Source: Clostridia bacterium (lineage in GTDB: Bacteria; Bacillota_A; Clostridia; Oscillospirales; CAG-382). From it: DNA of 16,041 nt. Every line of letters begins with the position of its first letter. Position 1 is the stretch's first letter. The translations under genes and the position numbers were made by a program. Shown here in pieces: positions 14,274 through 16,041 of the stretch. The stretch is from assembly GCA_017614095.1 (NCBI GenBank), contig JAGACN010000166.1, positions 1-16,041 of the forward strand. The letters run 5' to 3'. The notes below the pieces were generated by a model. It saw only the letters and a program-made list of their open reading frames with translations. It made no database searches and was not told where the DNA came from.

Positions 14274-15605
14274 TTAGGAGAAGAAACTCCCGAAACGGTT
14301 CTTCCGTTTTCCGTTTCCCATGAACTGCTTTATCATCTTCTTGGTCTGCTCGTACTGCTTGAGCAGCCGGTTCAGTTCCTCCACGGAGCAGCCGCTGCCG
14401 GCCGCGATCCGTTTTTTCCGCGAGCCGTTCAGGACCTGCGGATGCGAGCGCTCGTACGGGGTCATGGACAGGATCATCGCCTCCGTCTTGGTCAGCGCCT
14501 TCTCGTCCACCTTCGCGTTCTTCAGCGCGCCGGCGTTCATGCCGGGCATCATGCCGAGCAGCTGGTCCATGGAGCCCATGTTCTTGAGCTGTCCCAGCTG
14601 ATCCAGGAAGTCCTCCAGCGTGAACGTTTGTTCGCGCATTTTCTTTTCCAGCTCCATGGCCTTCTTTTCGTCCACGGCCGCTTCCGCTTTCTCGATCAGG
14701 GTCAGCACGTCGCCCATGCCGAGGATCCTGGAAGCCATCCGGTCGGGATAGAAAGGCTCGATGGCGTCCAGCTTTTCGCCCGTGCCGATGAACTTGATCG
14801 GCTTGCCGGTCACGTAGCGCACGGACAGCGCGGCGCCGCCGCGGGTGTCGCCGTCCAGTTTGGTCAGCAGCACGCCGGTAATATCCAGCGCCTCGTTGAA
14901 CGCTTCCGCCACGTTGACGGCGTCCTGGCCGGTCATCGCGTCGACCACCAGCAGGATCTCGGCCGGATGGACCGCGTCGCGGATCCGCTTGAGTTCGTCC
15001 ATCATGTCCCCGTCGATGTGCAGCCGTCCGGCCGTATCCAGGAACACCATGTCGTGACCGTATTTCACGGCGTATTTCAGCGCTTCCTTCGCCGTCTCCA
15101 CCGGATCCCGGGTCCCCCGCTCGAAGACGGGCACCTCGATCTGGCCGGCGACGACCTGCAGCTGCTTGATGGCTGCGGGGCGGTAGATGTCGCAGGCGAC
15201 CACCAGCGGGTTCTTGCCCTGCTTTTTGTACATGCGCGCCAATTTGGCGGTATGGGTCGTTTTACCGGAGCCCTGCAGACCGCACATGAGGACCACCGTC
15301 GGCGGTTTCGGCGAGATGGTCAGTTTGCTGTTGACCCCGCCCATCAGTTCGGTCAGCTCCTCGTTGACGATCTTGACGATCTGCTGTCCGGGGAGCAGGC
15401 TTTCCAGCACTTCCGAGCCGACGGCCCGTTCGGACACGCGGGCGACGAATTCCTTGACGACTTTGAAGTTGACGTCCGCTTCCAGCAGCGCGAGCTTGAT
15501 CTCCCGCATGCCGGCCTTGACGTCGCTTTCGGTCAGTTTTCCTTTGTTGCGCAGTTTCTTGAACGCCTCGGACAGTTTATCCGCGAGGCTGGAGAACATC
15601 GCCAT
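14274..15605 (-). CDS. ffh: Signal recognition particle protein (SRP54/Ffh)
   Basis: The GTPase of the signal recognition particle, binding SRP RNA and signal peptides and docking at FtsY. The 443 residues have an N domain (1-95), a G domain with G1 GLQGSGKTT (109-117), DIYRPAA (139-145), DTAGR (190-194), TKLDGDTRGG and GTGEK, and a methionine-rich M domain from about 300 (MGSMDQLLGMMPGMN; SRKKRIAAGSGCSVEELNRLL is the SRP RNA-binding region). The C-terminus after MIKQFMGNGKRKNRFG is short. GGAGG lies 6 bases before the ATG at 15605. The start lies 29 bases inside the end of ylxM. Confidence 0.98.
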   Translation of the reverse strand: MAMFSSLADKLSEAFKKLRNKGKLTESDVKAGMREIKLALLEADVNFKVVKEFVARVSERAVGSEVLESLLPGQQIVKIVNEELTELMGGVNSKLTISPKPPTVVLMCGLQGSGKTTHTAKLARMYKKQGKNPLVVACDIYRPAAIKQLQVVAGQIEVPVFERGTRDPVETAKEALKYAVKYGHDMVFLDTAGRLHIDGDMMDELKRIRDAVHPAEILLVVDAMTGQDAVNVAEAFNEALDITGVLLTKLDGDTRGGAALSVRYVTGKPIKFIGTGEKLDAIEPFYPDRMASRILGMGDVLTLIEKAEAAVDEKKAMELEKKMREQTFTLEDFLDQLGQLKNMGSMDQLLGMMPGMNAGALKNAKVDEKALTKTEAMILSMTPYERSHPQVLNGSRKKRIAAGSGCSVEELNRLLKQYEQTKKMIKQFMGNGKRKNRFGSFFS

Positions 15606-15951
15606 CGTCTTCCTCCTCCGTTTCCCTGATGATCGCGGCGGCGATTGCGTCCGCCAGGCGCCGGATCTCCGGATCGTCCGACTGCCGTTTCAGCACCTCC
15701 GCCAGCTCCAGGACCCGCCCGCATTTCTCGGCGAAATGCAGTTTTCCCTCCCAGAGCAGAAGATCCGTTTCGCCTCTCCGGATGGCGTCGTGCACGCCCT
15801 GCCGGGTGATCCCGCAGTTCTCCGCGATCTCGCTGAGCGAAAGGTCTTCCTCGTAATACAGCTCCATCACGTCCTTGCAGCGGCCGGACAGCACCGGACC
15901 GTACTGGTCCAGCAGATGACAGTAGGCGTCCCGTTTGATTCCCGTGTCCAT
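15577..15951 (-). CDS. ylxM: YlxM-type SRP-associated helix-turn-helix protein
   Basis: A 124-residue YlxM/p13 family protein (UPF0122). The sigma-like helix-turn-helix LSLSEIAENCGITRQGVHDA is at 37-56, preceded by MELYYEEDL, a family hallmark. It is nearly always encoded just before ffh; in streptococci it binds SRP RNA and enhances SRP activity. I used the ATG at 15951 because AAGGAGG lies 6 bases upstream; the open frame extends 8 codons further. The last third is acidic (ETEEEDDGD). The end overlaps ffh by 29 bases in another frame, giving tight coupling. It is the first gene of the operon. Confidence 0.93.
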   Translation of the reverse strand: MDTGIKRDAYCHLLDQYGPVLSGRCKDVMELYYEEDLSLSEIAENCGITRQGVHDAIRRGETDLLLWEGKLHFAEKCGRVLELAEVLKRQSDDPEIRRLADAIAAAIIRETEEEDDGDVLQPRG

Positions 15952-15979
15952 CCCCGTCCTCCTTCGCAAGCGCAATGGG

Positions 15980-16000
15980 TGTAAAGCTTTCGGCTTTACA
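15980..16000 (-). repeat. Perfect inverted repeat at the predicted start of the ylxM-ffh transcript
   Basis: TGTAAAGC (15980-15987) and GCTTTACA (15993-16000) are perfect reverse complements around a 5-base centre. The repeat begins at about +1 of the predicted transcript. It could be an operator for a dimeric repressor or a 5'-end stabilising hairpin. No T-run follows, so it is not a terminator. Confidence 0.7.
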
Positions 16001-16005
16001 GGTGC

Positions 16006-16033
16006 ATTATACAGACTTTTTTCCGTTTGTCAA
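16006..16033 (-). promoter_or_regulatory. Predicted SigA-type promoter of the ylxM-ffh-trmD operon
   Basis: On the minus strand a perfect -35 TTGACA (16028-16033) and a perfect -10 TATAAT (16006-16011) are 16 bases apart, with TG directly before the -10. The start is predicted near 15999, giving a leader of about 48 bases to the ylxM ATG. Confidence 0.93.
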
Positions 16034-16041
16034 CCTTTTTC

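Noticed and set aside
14442..15629. A 395-codon open frame on the plus strand
   Set aside because: It is antisense to ffh; the His- and Gln-rich product is typical of reversed Firmicute coding sequence.
1..16041. CRISPR arrays, tRNA or rRNA genes, insertion sequences, attachment sites, replication origin
   Set aside because: No direct repeat series, cloverleaf, transposase, integrase or DnaA-box cluster was seen on either strand.

Overview
The window reads as a chromosomal housekeeping segment of a GC-rich, low-branching Firmicute, most likely an uncultured gut-type Clostridia. The evidence is the ylxM-ffh-rpsP-khpA-rimM-trmD gene order, a RicT/YaaT-type PSP1 protein, a type II pantothenate kinase, an HPr carrying both His15 and Ser46, strong GGAGG ribosome binding sites and consensus SigA-type promoters. 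No rRNA, tRNA, CRISPR array, insertion sequence or phage gene was seen. There is no gene-free stretch longer than about 240 bases.

Layout from the right edge, in transcription order on the minus strand. (1) A promoter at 16006-16033 drives ylxM-ffh-rpsP-khpA-rimM-trmD, covering SRP targeting, ribosomal protein bS16, an RNA-binding KH protein, 30S maturation and tRNA m1G37 methylation. The same run continues, where Bacillus has rplS, into a large O-antigen-ligase-like membrane protein and two paralogous single-pass DUF4330-like proteins. (2) ptsH (HPr) is a single-gene unit with two overlapping promoters and its own terminator. (3) A promoter at 9080-9108 drives uvrC-rsmD-coaD followed by an enolase-superfamily enzyme and a D-2-hydroxyacid dehydrogenase. 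The first four genes are joined by 4-base stop/start overlaps. This unit ends at a bidirectional terminator at 3804-3837.

(4) On the plus strand, a promoter at 1923-1950 drives coaW, a small helix-turn-helix protein gene and a two-pass membrane protein gene, converging on the same terminator. (5) Divergently from coaW, holB (DNA polymerase III delta') and ricT run leftwards off the window edge; ricT is cut at its C-terminus.

Most of the window is core machinery: replication, repair, translation, secretion and CoA synthesis (coaW for the first step, coaD for the fourth). The less ordinary parts are the membrane-protein trio after trmD, the metabolic gene pair coupled to coaD, the extended N-terminus of RicT, and several leader or promoter structures. 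Among these are a perfect inverted repeat at the predicted transcription start of the SRP operon, competing hairpins at the rpsP ribosome binding site, and a TATAATG in front of holB that is probably a -10 box rather than a start codon.
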